A DNA stretch of 64,000 nt, taken from Butyrivibrio sp. (GTDB taxonomy: Bacteria; Bacillota_A; Clostridia; Lachnospirales; Lachnospiraceae). Where the stretch lies: positions 1 to 64,000 of the forward strand of contig JAGOGF010000002.1 in assembly GCA_017996845.1 (NCBI GenBank), written 5' to 3'. Made by a program: the position numbers and the translations under genes. Below are positions 1 through 8,903 of the stretch, piece after piece. The notes beneath the pieces are model-generated. The model was not told the DNA's origin. It ran no database searches and saw only the letters and a program-made list of their open reading frames with translations. How positions within the stretch are numbered: the first letter of the stretch is position 1; every line of letters begins with the position of its first letter.

Positions 1-237
1 TTTATGAAAAGAAAAACGCAGGGCGGATAACGGTTTAACAGAAAGCGAAGGCAGGCGTTCATAATAACTGTACACCAGAACAAAGCCGGATAACATAAAA
101 AAAACAGATACTCCCCAGGAGCCAAGTCCTGTGAGACTGCAATGATAAGAGAATATACCTAAAAAAGCAAGCGCGCGTATTGCCTGAAGTGCATTTATTT
201 TTGTTTTTTCTTCTTTTTTCATATATTTATTATACAT
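1..237 (-). CDS. Acyltransferase family 3 membrane protein, N-terminal part (runs off left edge)
   Basis: Read on the minus strand from the ATG at 237 (an in-frame ATG at 222 is an alternative); it leaves the window after 79 codons without a stop. The peptide shows the R-x10-H motif of acyltransferase 3 proteins in the first hydrophobic helix (Arg in QAIRALAF, His in FSYHC), followed by a second helix, VSVFFMLSGFVLVYSYY, typical of the family. Such OafA-like multi-membrane enzymes transfer acetyl or related acyl groups to surface sugars. A GAGAGG sequence lies 16 bases before ATG 237, a rather long spacing. It is the only minus-strand gene and is divergent from the plus-strand series, so it may belong to the same glycan locus. 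The family call is firm; the substrate is unknown. Confidence 0.8.
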   Translation of the reverse strand, partial: MYNKYMKKEEKTKINALQAIRALAFLGIFSYHCSLTGLGSWGVSVFFMLSGFVLVYSYYERLPSLSVKPLSALRFSFHK

Positions 238-285
238 GGATAATATTAATATTCCTCTCTTCATATATTAAGATTTTCATAAAAT

Positions 286-314
286 TTTTCAATTTCCGTG
301 TGATATGGTAGAAT
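286..314 (+). promoter_or_regulatory. Candidate sigma-70/A promoter for the plus-strand gene series
   Basis: TTTTCA at 286-291 and TAGAAT at 309-314 are separated by 17 bases and match the TTGACA/TATAAT consensus at 4 and 5 of 6 positions. Transcription would start near 321. That leaves a 45-base leader before ATG 367 and would make the upstream ATG 325 almost leaderless, which supports the later start. On the opposite strand TTGAAA (292-287) and TAATAT (270-265) form a weaker divergent promoter whose -35 overlaps this one. Judged by eye only. Confidence 0.45.
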
Positions 315-366
315 AGTCTAGTGTATGTTCGTATCAGAAATATATAAAATGGAAACGAGGACAACA

Positions 367-1299
367 ATGAAACTGCTCAGTATTATTGTGCCGTGTTATA
401 ACGAAGAGGAAAATATCAAAGATTTTTATGATGAACTGATGAAGACAGAGCGCTTTTTTCATGAACACGACGTCGAACTTGAGATAATATATGTAGATGA
501 TGGCTCCAGCGATGACACAGCCACAAATGTCAGGGAACTGAATCAGATAGATCAAAGGGTTCATCTGGTATGCTTTTCACGCAATTTTGGCAAGGAAGCA
601 GCGATATATGCAGGTTTGCAGAAGGCATCCGGAGATTATGCAGTGATGCTGGATTGTGATCTTCAGGATCCGCCGGCACTCCTTCCTGAAATGTATGGAT
701 ATGTTACGGAAGAAGGATATGATTCCGTCGCCACACGCCGTGTTACCAGAAAGGGTGAACCACCCATCCGGTCATGGTTTGCCAGGAGATTCTATGCCCT
801 GATCAACAAAATGTCCAAAACAGAGATTGTGGATGGTGCAAGGGATTACAGACTCATGACCAGACAGTTCGTGGATGCGATTCTTTCAATGGATGAGTAT
901 AATCGCTTTTCGAAAGGTATATTCAGCTGGGTCGGTTTTCGTACCAAATGGCTTGAATATGAGAATATTGAGCGTAAGAAAGGGGAGACCAAATGGTCTT
1001 TCTGGAAGCTGTTTCTGTACGCATTGGATGGAATTATTGCTTTCTCTACGGTTCCGCTTGCACTTGCTTCCATTATGGGGGTATTATTCTGTTTCCTTGC
1101 TTTTATACTGATTATTTTTACCATTATTCGCAAAGCTGTATTTGGAGATCCGACATCGGGGTGGCCATCACTGGTATGCATTATTTCACTCGTCAGTGGC
1201 GTGCAGCTGTTCTGCATGGGAATTATCGGACAATATCTGTCCAAAACATATCTGGAAGTGAAAAAGAGACCGATTTATCTGGTAAAGGAAGAGCTGTAA
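367..1299 (+). CDS. GT2 glycosyltransferase, GtrB/DPM1-like, with two C-terminal membrane helices
   Basis: A 310-residue GT-A fold enzyme. The N-terminus has the GT2 signature LSIIVPCYNEEENI, followed by VDDGSSDD and the metal-binding DCDLQDPP near residues 96-104. Two hydrophobic helices (about 228-255 and 264-291) lie near the C-terminus. This architecture is typical of polyprenyl-phosphate hexose synthases (GtrB, ArnC, DPM1), which move a sugar from a nucleotide donor to undecaprenyl phosphate on the cytoplasmic face. The product would feed the GT-C membrane transferases found here. I start at ATG 367 because a GAGG lies six bases upstream; an in-frame ATG at 325 is possible. It is the first gene of the plus-strand series, seven bases before the next gene. 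Confidence 0.85.
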   Translation: MKLLSIIVPCYNEEENIKDFYDELMKTERFFHEHDVELEIIYVDDGSSDDTATNVRELNQIDQRVHLVCFSRNFGKEAAIYAGLQKASGDYAVMLDCDLQDPPALLPEMYGYVTEEGYDSVATRRVTRKGEPPIRSWFARRFYALINKMSKTEIVDGARDYRLMTRQFVDAILSMDEYNRFSKGIFSWVGFRTKWLEYENIERKKGETKWSFWKLFLYALDGIIAFSTVPLALASIMGVLFCFLAFILIIFTIIRKAVFGDPTSGWPSLVCIISLVSGVQLFCMGIIGQYLSKTYLEVKKRPIYLVKEEL

Positions 1300-1305
1300 C
1301 GGAGC

Positions 1306-2079
1306 ATGGATAATAGGGAAAAGATGGTAAGTATTGTTGTGCCGGTGTATAATGCGGGAAAATATATCAGCGAAACGATTGCCATGGTGGCGCAGCAGAC
1401 CTGGACGAACTGGGAGCTGATTCTGGTGGATGATGCATCTTCGGATGACAGCTGTGCGAGAATCAAAGAAGCCATTTCAGGAATGAAGACTGATTCGTCC
1501 AGAATTCATCTGGTCAGAAGAGAACGCAATCAGGGAGCCGCAAGTGCAAGAAATGTCGGTGTTGAGGTTGCAAGAGGCAGATATATTGCTTTTCTGGATG
1601 CAGATGATGTGTGGATGCCGCATAAACTGGAGCGTGAACTGAAGTTCTGTGAAGAACATGCAGCGGCATTTGTTTTTACAGCGTATGAATTCGGAGATGA
1701 AAATGCAGTACCGACAGGAAGGGTGGTGCAGGTACCACAACAATTAGATTACAGACATGCCCTTTCCAGAACAGTGATCTTTACTTCTACGGTGTTGTTT
1801 GATACAGAAAGAATCAGTAAAAAAATAATCCATATGCCGGATATGCCAAGCGAGGATACGGCTACCTGGTGGACAATTCTGAGAACAGGAATAGTAGCTT
1901 ATGGTTTGAATGAAGTGCTTACAATATACAGGCGCCCGGTGAAATCACTTTCTTCCAATAAGGCGGCTGCTGCCAGAAGAATATGGAATTTGTACCGGAA
2001 TGTGGCAGAACTCGGAATAATCGCATCAGCCTTTTATTTTACCGGTTGGGCGATCAGAGCAACGCTTCGCAGAATATGA
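1306..2079 (+). CDS. GT2 glycosyltransferase, TuaG/WcaA-like
   Basis: A 257-residue family 2 transferase. MVSIVVPVYNAGKYI near the start, LVDDASSDDS and FLDADDVW (the DxD metal site) are intact, and RNQGAASARNVGV is the usual middle motif. Length and sequence resemble small inverting GT2 enzymes such as TuaG of teichuronic acid synthesis. It should add one sugar from a nucleotide donor to a lipid-linked acceptor in the cytoplasm. The start is uncertain: ATG 1306 has GGAG only one base upstream, whereas in-frame ATG 1324 has AGGGAA at good spacing and begins directly at the conserved motif. The next gene follows after 22 bases. Specificity cannot be read from sequence. Confidence 0.85.
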   Translation: MDNREKMVSIVVPVYNAGKYISETIAMVAQQTWTNWELILVDDASSDDSCARIKEAISGMKTDSSRIHLVRRERNQGAASARNVGVEVARGRYIAFLDADDVWMPHKLERELKFCEEHAAAFVFTAYEFGDENAVPTGRVVQVPQQLDYRHALSRTVIFTSTVLFDTERISKKIIHMPDMPSEDTATWWTILRTGIVAYGLNEVLTIYRRPVKSLSSNKAAAARRIWNLYRNVAELGIIASAFYFTGWAIRATLRRI

Positions 2080-2101
2080 CAAAGAGGTATGATATAAGAA
2101 T

Positions 2102-3526
2102 ATGAAACAGTTGGAATCTAACAAAAGAATAATTGTGTTGCTGTTTGGACTGACAGAACTGCTGCTGCAGACGGCCGTTTATGCGTGGTTCTGGTATCAT
2201 GTATATTACCCGCTTCTTAGCCTCCCACGGATCAGTACGGAAGGATATGCGCTGGGTAATGGACTCAAGCTCTATTTCAGAGGACATCTTCTTGTAATCG
2301 CGATTTATTTTGTGCTCCTTTTGTTCTTTTCCAATACGTATGGCGGTTTCAAAATTGGTTATATGAAGCCGATGGATGTTTTCTTTTCACAGATATTTTC
2401 ACTTCTGATGGTAAATATCATCTCTTATTTTCAGTTATCACTGATGCGGAACTGGCTGGTTCCGGGGAAACCGTTTCTGCTTATTCTGCTGCTGGAACTG
2501 ATTTTTTCCTTTATCTGGACGTATATCAGCAATGGCATATATAAAAAGCTTTTTCCGCCGAGACAGATGCTTTTAGTAAGCGGAGAACATCCAATTGACG
2601 ATATTTTGAAAAAATTTGCATCCAGAAGTGACCGGTATCATATTGCCAAGTGCATTAATATTTCAGAAGGGCTTGCTGCAATTGAGAAAGACTGTCTGGA
2701 ACAATATGGCGGTGTTGTTTTGTGGGACATCCCGACGCAGGAACGCAATATTTTGCTGAAATTCTGCTACTCCAAATCTATCCGGGTATATCTGATGCCC
2801 AAAATACCTGATGTTCTGGTAAAAGGAGCAGATCAGATTCATTTGTTTGATACGCCAATCATGCTGATCCGGGAATATTCCATTAAGGCTGAGCAGCGCG
2901 CTGTAAAAAGACTGATTGATATTGTCTTCTCCCTGTTACTGATATTTATTACCTCACCCATTATGTTAATTACGGCGATTATAATCAAAACCTATGATCA
3001 TGGACCGATTTTCTACAGACAAATTCGCTGTACACTGGATCAGAAAGAGTTTGAGATCATGAAATTCAGAAGTATGCGTGTGGATGCGGAGAAGGATGGG
3101 GTTGCACGCCTTGCGGCAAAAAACGACTCCAGAATTACGCCGATCGGAAAGTTTATCCGTTCCTGCAGAATCGACGAACTGCCTCAACTGTTCAATATTC
3201 TTGCAGGAGATATGTCTTTTATCGGACCGCGTCCTGAACGGCCGGAGATTATCCGGCAGTATATGACGGACATGCCCGAGTTTGCTTATCGAATGAAGGT
3301 AAAGGCAGGACTGGCAGGGTATGCGCAGGTATATGGCAAATATAACACGACCCCCTATGACAAACTGAAACTGGATCTGACCTATATTCAGAATTATTCG
3401 GTATGGCTTGATATCAAACTGATGCTCCTGACACTGAAGATTCTGTTTACACCGGAAAGTACGGAAGGCGTGGAAGAAAATCAGATTACCGCTATGAAAG
3501 AGGAAAAGGATCAGGAAGAGCGCTGA
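2102..3526 (+). CDS. Polyprenyl-phosphate sugar phosphotransferase, large (WbaP/CpsE/WcaJ) type
   Basis: A 474-residue initiating enzyme that transfers a sugar phosphate from a UDP-sugar to undecaprenyl phosphate. The first about 150 residues hold four hydrophobic helices, followed by a cytoplasmic Rossmann-like middle region (LLVSGEHPIDDIL onward). The C-terminal third is the catalytic bacterial sugar transferase domain: membrane segment DIVFSLLLIFITSP, then IFYRQIRC, KFRSMRVD, RIDELPQLFNILAGDMSF and IGPRPERPE, with the Asp-Glu pair in DELPQ being catalytic in this family. It probably starts the glycan built by the EpsG/Wzz genes just downstream. Its TGA stop overlaps the next ATG by one base, suggesting translational coupling. 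A second, short initiating transferase lies at 42296. Confidence 0.9.
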   Translation: MKQLESNKRIIVLLFGLTELLLQTAVYAWFWYHVYYPLLSLPRISTEGYALGNGLKLYFRGHLLVIAIYFVLLLFFSNTYGGFKIGYMKPMDVFFSQIFSLLMVNIISYFQLSLMRNWLVPGKPFLLILLLELIFSFIWTYISNGIYKKLFPPRQMLLVSGEHPIDDILKKFASRSDRYHIAKCINISEGLAAIEKDCLEQYGGVVLWDIPTQERNILLKFCYSKSIRVYLMPKIPDVLVKGADQIHLFDTPIMLIREYSIKAEQRAVKRLIDIVFSLLLIFITSPIMLITAIIIKTYDHGPIFYRQIRCTLDQKEFEIMKFRSMRVDAEKDGVARLAAKNDSRITPIGKFIRSCRIDELPQLFNILAGDMSFIGPRPERPEIIRQYMTDMPEFAYRMKVKAGLAGYAQVYGKYNTTPYDKLKLDLTYIQNYSVWLDIKLMLLTLKILFTPESTEGVEENQITAMKEEKDQEER

Positions 3527-4659
3527 TGAGCAGAGAATATAAAGGATATCGCAGTGAAATGCTGAATCTGAGAAGCTTTTATTTAAGGCTGATACATATC
3601 ATATGGATTATACCGGCAGCAATGATCGTGGGTGGGCTTATAGCCACTGGAATATACTACCTTGCAACAGTCACCTTTGGCCCTTCACAGTCGTACAGTG
3701 CCCAGTCCAAACTGTATCTGAGTTTTGCCTATGATGAGTCAGGCAAAGTGTATGATTATTATAATGCCTATACCTGGAATGATCTGATGTCTACAGATGA
3801 CATATTGAATCAGACGATGCAGAATCTTGCTGCTGCAGGAATACCGGAGGTTTCAAAGCCGGATGAGAAAGAGCGTAAAGGTGAAAAGGAAATAAGCAGA
3901 GCAGAAGTAATCGCCAGCACAGATGCCTCAATCCCTTCAGATGGGAGGCTGATGGTTCTGACGATAACCAATCATGATCCGCAGATTACAGATGCGATCC
4001 TGAAAGCAACAGATGCTTCACTGGTTACGTTTGGCAGTACACACGATGAATTTGAAAGCATTGATGTCAGGAGCAGATCAGAGGCTGCGCTTGTAACCTA
4101 TACAGACAGAACTGCAGCAGCAGCCGTGACAGGAGCAGTACTTGCAGGGGCAGCAGCCGTTTTGATCCTTCTTCTTATGGATGTTCTGGATGATGCGGTA
4201 TACGTACCGGAAGACTGTGAACGCAGATATCATATTCCGGTGCTGGGTATGCTGCCGAAAGAAGGGAGCATTTTACAGGAACGTTTTCGTAATGAAATGA
4301 TTGCAGGGTTCGATCACCTGATCAGTTCGCAGAGCAGTGTGATTCTGATCGCTGCAAAAGACAGAACAGACGCTGCTGCGGCCGGAAAAGCACTGGAAGG
4401 TATTCAGGGTACACTGAAAAATGATTTTGATTTTCAGAGAACAAATATCAGTGCAGGTGAAGTTCCGGGAACCAGTCTTGCAGGATACAGAAAGATACAA
4501 CAGACAGATGGCGTGATTCTGATTCTTCAGGCAGGTAAGAGAAATGGCGCAATGACGGAGCATCTGATCGGTCAGCTGCGTAAGCATGACTGTCCGATTC
4601 TGGGGATTATTATGACAGGTGTGCGGCCGGGATTTATCAACAGATATTACAGGATTTGA
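3526..4659 (+). CDS. Wzz/CpsC-like chain-length protein fused to a kinase-like domain lacking Walker motifs
   Basis: A 377-residue membrane protein. A first helix (IIWIIPAAMIVGGLIATGIYY) and a second (VTGAVLAGAAAVLILLLMDVL) enclose an external loop, as in Wzz/CpsC polysaccharide copolymerases that set chain length together with Wzy. After the second helix the protein continues like a CpsD/BY-kinase: RYHIPVLGMLPKEG, then VILIAAKDRTDAAAAGKAL where a Walker A loop would be, and DGVILILQAGKRNGAMTEHL with CPILGIIMTGV near the end. No GxxGxGK(T/S) sequence and no terminal tyrosine cluster are visible, so kinase activity is unlikely. The start overlaps the preceding stop (TGATG). The Wzz-like call is solid; the loss of kinase motifs is seen directly, and its meaning is inference. 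Confidence 0.75.
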   Translation: MSREYKGYRSEMLNLRSFYLRLIHIIWIIPAAMIVGGLIATGIYYLATVTFGPSQSYSAQSKLYLSFAYDESGKVYDYYNAYTWNDLMSTDDILNQTMQNLAAAGIPEVSKPDEKERKGEKEISRAEVIASTDASIPSDGRLMVLTITNHDPQITDAILKATDASLVTFGSTHDEFESIDVRSRSEAALVTYTDRTAAAAVTGAVLAGAAAVLILLLMDVLDDAVYVPEDCERRYHIPVLGMLPKEGSILQERFRNEMIAGFDHLISSQSSVILIAAKDRTDAAAAGKALEGIQGTLKNDFDFQRTNISAGEVPGTSLAGYRKIQQTDGVILILQAGKRNGAMTEHLIGQLRKHDCPILGIIMTGVRPGFINRYYRI

Positions 4660-4672
4660 AATAGAGTCACGA

Positions 4673-5473
4673 ATGGGGCTGAAAATGGGATATCAGAAAA
4701 GCAGCGTAGAAATGCTGGTCTCAGCGGTTAATCAGAATACAGAGGCACTTGCATCGGAAATGAATCTGGAAACGGATGCGGTTATTATCAATCAGTGCCA
4801 GGAAGACAGATACACGGAGTATCTGTATCAGAATCATTTGATTCGCTGTGCATACAGCAGGCAAAAAGGTGTCGGACGTTCCAGAAATCTGGCGCTTTTG
4901 TATGCAGAAGCACAGCTGCTGCTTTTTGCAGATGAAGATATCAGATACAGAGAGGGCTACGCACAGAATATCAGACAGGAATTTGATCAGCATCCGGAGG
5001 CTGATATGATACTTTTTAATGTCAGGCAGTCTGAAGGCAGAGAAACATATCACAATAATGATTTCGGACGGGTCAGATGGTACAGCTGTGGCAGATATCC
5101 TGCATACAGTATTTGTGTACGAAAAGAAAAACTGCAGCAGGCAAATGTCATGTTCTCACTTCTGTTTGGCGGAGGAGCACAGTACAGTAATGGAGAGGAC
5201 AGTCTTTTTCTGCAGGAATGTCTTCATAAAAAACTCAGAATATATCGTTCTCCGATAGAAATCGGATATGAGATAGTAAGAAAGTCGACATGGTTTGAGG
5301 GATATACGGAAAAGTTCTTTATTGACAGAGGAATATTATATCATTTTCTGTATGGCAGATTTGCAGCGATCTTTGCACTTCGTTTTCTGTATAAGAACAG
5401 AAAGACGATGTGCAGTAAAACCTCTTTGCACAGTTGCTATAAGCTTATGAAGAAAGGAATACAAAGCGTCTGA
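4673..5473 (+). CDS. Glycosyltransferase family A-like protein (divergent GT2)
   Basis: About 266 residues. It lacks the classical PVYN start but has GT2-like order: VEMLVSAVNQN, then VIINQCQEDRY, YSRQKGVGRSRNLAL (the GxxxARN-type segment) and LLLFADEDIRYREGY where the DxD motif sits. GGAQYSNGEDSLFLQECL matches the late acceptor region with its acidic base. It is probably a transferase adding one residue to the region I glycan. The start is uncertain between ATG 4673 and ATG 4685; a GGGG just ahead of the second slightly favours it. It begins 13 bases after the Wzz-like gene and ends four bases before the polymerase gene, so it lies in the same operon. Confidence 0.65.
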   Translation: MGLKMGYQKSSVEMLVSAVNQNTEALASEMNLETDAVIINQCQEDRYTEYLYQNHLIRCAYSRQKGVGRSRNLALLYAEAQLLLFADEDIRYREGYAQNIRQEFDQHPEADMILFNVRQSEGRETYHNNDFGRVRWYSCGRYPAYSICVRKEKLQQANVMFSLLFGGGAQYSNGEDSLFLQECLHKKLRIYRSPIEIGYEIVRKSTWFEGYTEKFFIDRGILYHFLYGRFAAIFALRFLYKNRKTMCSKTSLHSCYKLMKKGIQSV

Positions 5474-5477
5474 TATT

Positions 5478-6617
5478 ATGTGGCTGTATGTAGGAATAAC
5501 GTTGCTGGTGATTGGATTATCCTTTCTGATCAGAGATTCGCAGGCAGAAAATTGTAAAACGGAAATAGCATATCAATATGTATATACCGGAATCAGCAGG
5601 CAGAAGCTGCTAAATGGAATCTGCATGGTAAGTATTTTTACTGTGCTTTTCGGGATATCCGCATGCAGACTGAATGTAGGGAATGATTATGCCAAGTATG
5701 TGGAATTTATGCATCTGGTATATTCACATGCATATGTGCCAACGGAGATTGGTTTTAACCTTTTAACAGATGCAATTTATCATTTGTGCGGTTTTGAAAA
5801 TTATCTTCTGGTGTTTGCAGTCTTTGCATTTGCTACAGCTGCGATATTTCTTGCTGCGATATGGCAGCAGAGTGTTTCTTTTATATGGAGTTTTTCGATG
5901 TTCATGCTGCTTGGCTACTATTTTCAGTCAATCAGTACGGTACGATATTATCTGGCACTTGCGATTGCGTTATATTCAGTCAGATATGTAATAGAGAGAG
6001 ACTGGCCAAGATTTGTTCTTCTGATTCTGATCGGATCACTGTTTCACAAATCGCTTCTGGTGGTGCTTTTGCTGTACATACTGGCTGAAATGAAGTGGAA
6101 AAAATGGATGGGTATTGTTGCCGGATGCTTCTGCATAACCTTTCTTTTTCTAAAAGACCAGTATCTGCAGCTTGTAATATGGTTATACCCATCGTACCAA
6201 AATACCGAATATTTAAGTGGTGGGACAAGCTATGTGAATATAGCAAGATGTCTGGCGGTGATTTTGCTTTCACTTTTGTATTATCGTGAAACAATCCAGG
6301 GAAACAGAAAAAATGAATTTATGTTTCATTGCAATATCATGGCGCTTCTGCTGTATGTTTTCTGTTCATTTTTGCCGGTTATTTCACGGATCGGTTATTA
6401 TCTGACTGTGACACAGATCCTGCTGGTTCCGGCCATCCTGCTGAATATTCCCAAGGACAGGCAGCGTAAAATGTTCAAAACATTGACGATATTGGGGTGC
6501 ATAGGGTATTTTATCATGTACATGCATCATGCAGGCGATGACGGAGTGAGGATTTTGCCTTATCAGACATTTATGTTTCATGATATGCCGCCGATTCTCT
6601 CAGACAAAGGGTATTAA
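5478..6617 (+). CDS. EpsG-family O-antigen/exopolysaccharide polymerase (Wzy)
   Basis: A 379-residue protein made largely of hydrophobic helices. EpsG-like markers are present: GNDYAKYVEFM in the first outer loop, PTEIGFNLLTDAIY, a YYLALAIALYSVRY helix and GSLFHKSLLVV, the FHks motif typical of this family. It should polymerise flipped, lipid-linked repeat units at the outer membrane face, with chain length set by the Wzz-like protein two genes upstream. It follows the preceding gene by four bases. Wzy proteins are poorly conserved, but the combination of motifs, length and neighbours makes this call good. Confidence 0.85.
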   Translation: MWLYVGITLLVIGLSFLIRDSQAENCKTEIAYQYVYTGISRQKLLNGICMVSIFTVLFGISACRLNVGNDYAKYVEFMHLVYSHAYVPTEIGFNLLTDAIYHLCGFENYLLVFAVFAFATAAIFLAAIWQQSVSFIWSFSMFMLLGYYFQSISTVRYYLALAIALYSVRYVIERDWPRFVLLILIGSLFHKSLLVVLLLYILAEMKWKKWMGIVAGCFCITFLFLKDQYLQLVIWLYPSYQNTEYLSGGTSYVNIARCLAVILLSLLYYRETIQGNRKNEFMFHCNIMALLLYVFCSFLPVISRIGYYLTVTQILLVPAILLNIPKDRQRKMFKTLTILGCIGYFIMYMHHAGDDGVRILPYQTFMFHDMPPILSDKGY

Positions 6618-6639
6618 ACAGAAGGTGAAAGGTAAGAAA

Positions 6640-7524
6640 ATGAAGGTTTTCTTTAATATTATTGTAGTATCATTTAATGCAGGAGATAAACTGGCACATA
6701 CGTTGGACAGTATTTTGAATCAGACCTGTCAGGATCTGCGGATCATCATAAAAGATGGCGCTTCTTCGGATGGTTCAGTGGAAAAAATCATTCAGAAATA
6801 TGAGATTGGACAGGATGGAAGGTCTGCAGACGGACGGATCATTCTGGTCAGAGGTAAAGATGGCGGAATCTATGATGCAATGAATATTGCTTCCGACACA
6901 CTGCAAATGGTAGAAAATGGTAATGAAGACACAAATTGCCTTGATTACGTATATTTTTTAAATTGTGGAGATCGTCTGACAGATAAATATGTACTGGAAA
7001 ATGTAAGACAGGGAATCCTGAGTCATGCTGTGCATACGGATAATCCACTTCCATCAATCTGTTATGGTGATATCAATGAATGCAGGACTGGGCAGCGTGT
7101 GGCATCCAATCCTGTGATCAATGATTTTGCCTGTTATCGCAACATTCCCTGTCATCAGGCCTGCTTTTATGAAGTATCACTGATCCTGCAGGAAAAATTT
7201 GATACGCAGTGGCAGGTGAGGGCGGATTATGAGCACTTTTTGCGCTGCTATTACAGGGATAAGGCTCAGACCTTTTATCTGCCTATGATTATTGCGGATT
7301 ATGAGGGGGGCGGATTTTCGGAAACAAAGCACAGCAGGGAAATGTCTGAAAGAGAACGCCGTTGGATCATTGCTCTTTATCTCAGCAACAGCAAGATCCT
7401 GAAGTATGATATTTTCCGATTTCTGACGTTTGCTTCTCTGCGAACCAAAATAGCGGAAAATCCTAAAACAGCCGGTATCTATAATTGGTTCAAAAAACTG
7501 ATCTATAGCAGTAAGAGGAAATGA
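6640..7524 (+). CDS. GT2 glycosyltransferase, WcaE/WcaA-like
   Basis: A 294-residue family 2 transferase that starts FFNIIVVSFNAGDKLAHTL, with IKDGASSDGSVEKI as the nucleotide-sugar segment, VRGKDGGIYDAMNIA (typical of colanic-acid-type GT2 enzymes) and YFLNCGDRL in place of a DxD. PCHQACFYEVSL and VRADYEHFLRCY are the usual acceptor-side motifs. Start at ATG 6640, with AAAGGT upstream; an earlier in-frame ATG at 6580 would overlap the polymerase gene. It probably adds one sugar to the region I repeat unit. It ends three bases before the next gene. Confidence 0.85.
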   Translation: MKVFFNIIVVSFNAGDKLAHTLDSILNQTCQDLRIIIKDGASSDGSVEKIIQKYEIGQDGRSADGRIILVRGKDGGIYDAMNIASDTLQMVENGNEDTNCLDYVYFLNCGDRLTDKYVLENVRQGILSHAVHTDNPLPSICYGDINECRTGQRVASNPVINDFACYRNIPCHQACFYEVSLILQEKFDTQWQVRADYEHFLRCYYRDKAQTFYLPMIIADYEGGGFSETKHSREMSERERRWIIALYLSNSKILKYDIFRFLTFASLRTKIAENPKTAGIYNWFKKLIYSSKRK

Positions 7525-7527
7525 TGA

Positions 7528-8895
7528 ATGAGAGTTTTATGGCTTTGTAACGTTATGCTCCCGGCATTTGCAAGAGCACACGATCTTCCCTATACAAATC
7601 GTGAAGGGTGGCTGTCCGGAAGCTTTGAGCAGATTATGGCAGAACAGAAGCAGCGTTTGGAGAAGGGCGTAACGTCGACAGAGGATGTTATACTCGGAGT
7701 CTGTTTCCCGGCACCGCCTTCTATGGGTAACTTCAGAGAAGAAAAGGAGAATTCGTTTTTTTACGGATTTCAGGAAAATCTGGATACCCCCGAAATATAT
7801 GATCCCGCTCTGGAAAAAAAATTTCAGGAGATTTTGCAGGATTTCCAGCCTGATATTGTTCATATCTTTGGAACGGAATTTCCACATACACTGGCAATGA
7901 TCAAAGCATTTCATTGCCCTGAAAAAACACTTTTGGGGATACAGGGGCTGTGCAGTATAATTGCTGAAAAATATATGGCAGATATTCCGAAAGCAGTTCA
8001 GAAGAAAGCTACATTCAGGGACCGCTTCAGAAAAGATTCGCTCATCCGGCAGCAGAATAAATACCGCCAACGGGCCATGATGGAAAAAGAGTCGATTCAA
8101 ATGGTTATGCATATTACAGGCAGAACCGATTTTGACAGACTTGTTACACAACAGATCAATCCGAATGCAGTTTATCATCACATGAATGAGACCATGCGAA
8201 ACTGCTTTTATTCACAGGAACAATGGAAAAAAGAAAATTGCAGGCCTTACAGCATTTTTATGGCACAGGGAGATTATCCGTTGAAAGGTTTTCACTATAT
8301 GCTTCAGGCGCTGCCAAAACTGCTCGACAAATATCCTGCAGCACATCTTTATGTAGCAGGAAACAGCATTATTGGGAAAATGGATCGCAGAACAGTACAG
8401 GCAGCCGGAGACAGCAGTTCACAGGATAAAGGCAGCAGATACCCATCTTTTATAAGAATCAGTGCATATGGAAAATATTTGAAGCTTTTGATTGCACAGA
8501 ATCATCTCGGAAAACACGTGACAGTTCTGGGGAAGCTCAGCGCAGAGCAGATGAAAGAACAGTATTTGAAATGCAGTGTTTTTGTCTGTCCTTCAGCAGT
8601 TGAGAATTCACCCAATTCGATTGGAGAAGCCATGCTGATGGGAGTTCCTGTTGTGGCAGCAAGAACAGGAGGGATTCCGAGCCTGATCGATGAAAACAGA
8701 GATGGAATATTATACGAACCAGGAAATATCAATGAACTTACAGATGCAATTCTTCAGATATGGAATGAAGCGGTTATTTCCAGTGTATATGGGGAAAATG
8801 CCAGGAAACATGCATGCAGGACACATGACCCGAACCGGAATTATACGAGATTGATTGAAATATATCGTGCACTTTACGCCGCGAATGGGGTATAA
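7528..8895 (+). CDS. GT4 glycosyltransferase
   Basis: A 455-residue GT-B enzyme. The N-terminal domain begins MRVLWLCNVMLPAFAR and contains PDIVHIFGTEFPHTL. The C-terminal donor domain contains FMAQGDYPLKGFHYML, VTVLGKLSAEQM, and the GT4 EX7E region SAVENSPNSIGEAMLMGVP followed by VVAARTGGIPSLI. It should be a retaining transferase in the cytoplasm. It is somewhat longer than the usual about 370-residue GT4 because of an insertion in the first domain (RKDSLIRQQNKYRQR region). A GAGGA ribosome site precedes ATG 7528. The gene is packed three bases after its upstream neighbour. Donor and acceptor are unknown. Confidence 0.88.
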   Translation: MRVLWLCNVMLPAFARAHDLPYTNREGWLSGSFEQIMAEQKQRLEKGVTSTEDVILGVCFPAPPSMGNFREEKENSFFYGFQENLDTPEIYDPALEKKFQEILQDFQPDIVHIFGTEFPHTLAMIKAFHCPEKTLLGIQGLCSIIAEKYMADIPKAVQKKATFRDRFRKDSLIRQQNKYRQRAMMEKESIQMVMHITGRTDFDRLVTQQINPNAVYHHMNETMRNCFYSQEQWKKENCRPYSIFMAQGDYPLKGFHYMLQALPKLLDKYPAAHLYVAGNSIIGKMDRRTVQAAGDSSSQDKGSRYPSFIRISAYGKYLKLLIAQNHLGKHVTVLGKLSAEQMKEQYLKCSVFVCPSAVENSPNSIGEAMLMGVPVVAARTGGIPSLIDENRDGILYEPGNINELTDAILQIWNEAVISSVYGENARKHACRTHDPNRNYTRLIEIYRALYAANGV

Positions 8896-8903
8896 ATTCG
8901 AAA

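Noticed and set aside
325..366. An upstream ATG that would lengthen the first GT2 gene by 14 residues
   Set aside because: No ribosome site, nearly leaderless relative to the predicted promoter, and the extra residues precede the conserved GT2 start. ATG 367 has GAGG at good spacing.
7537..8181. A 214-codon minus-strand open frame, and a similar one at 19487-20140
   Set aside because: Both are antisense to clear GT4 and aminotransferase-like genes and carry no motif or ribosome site that stands out.
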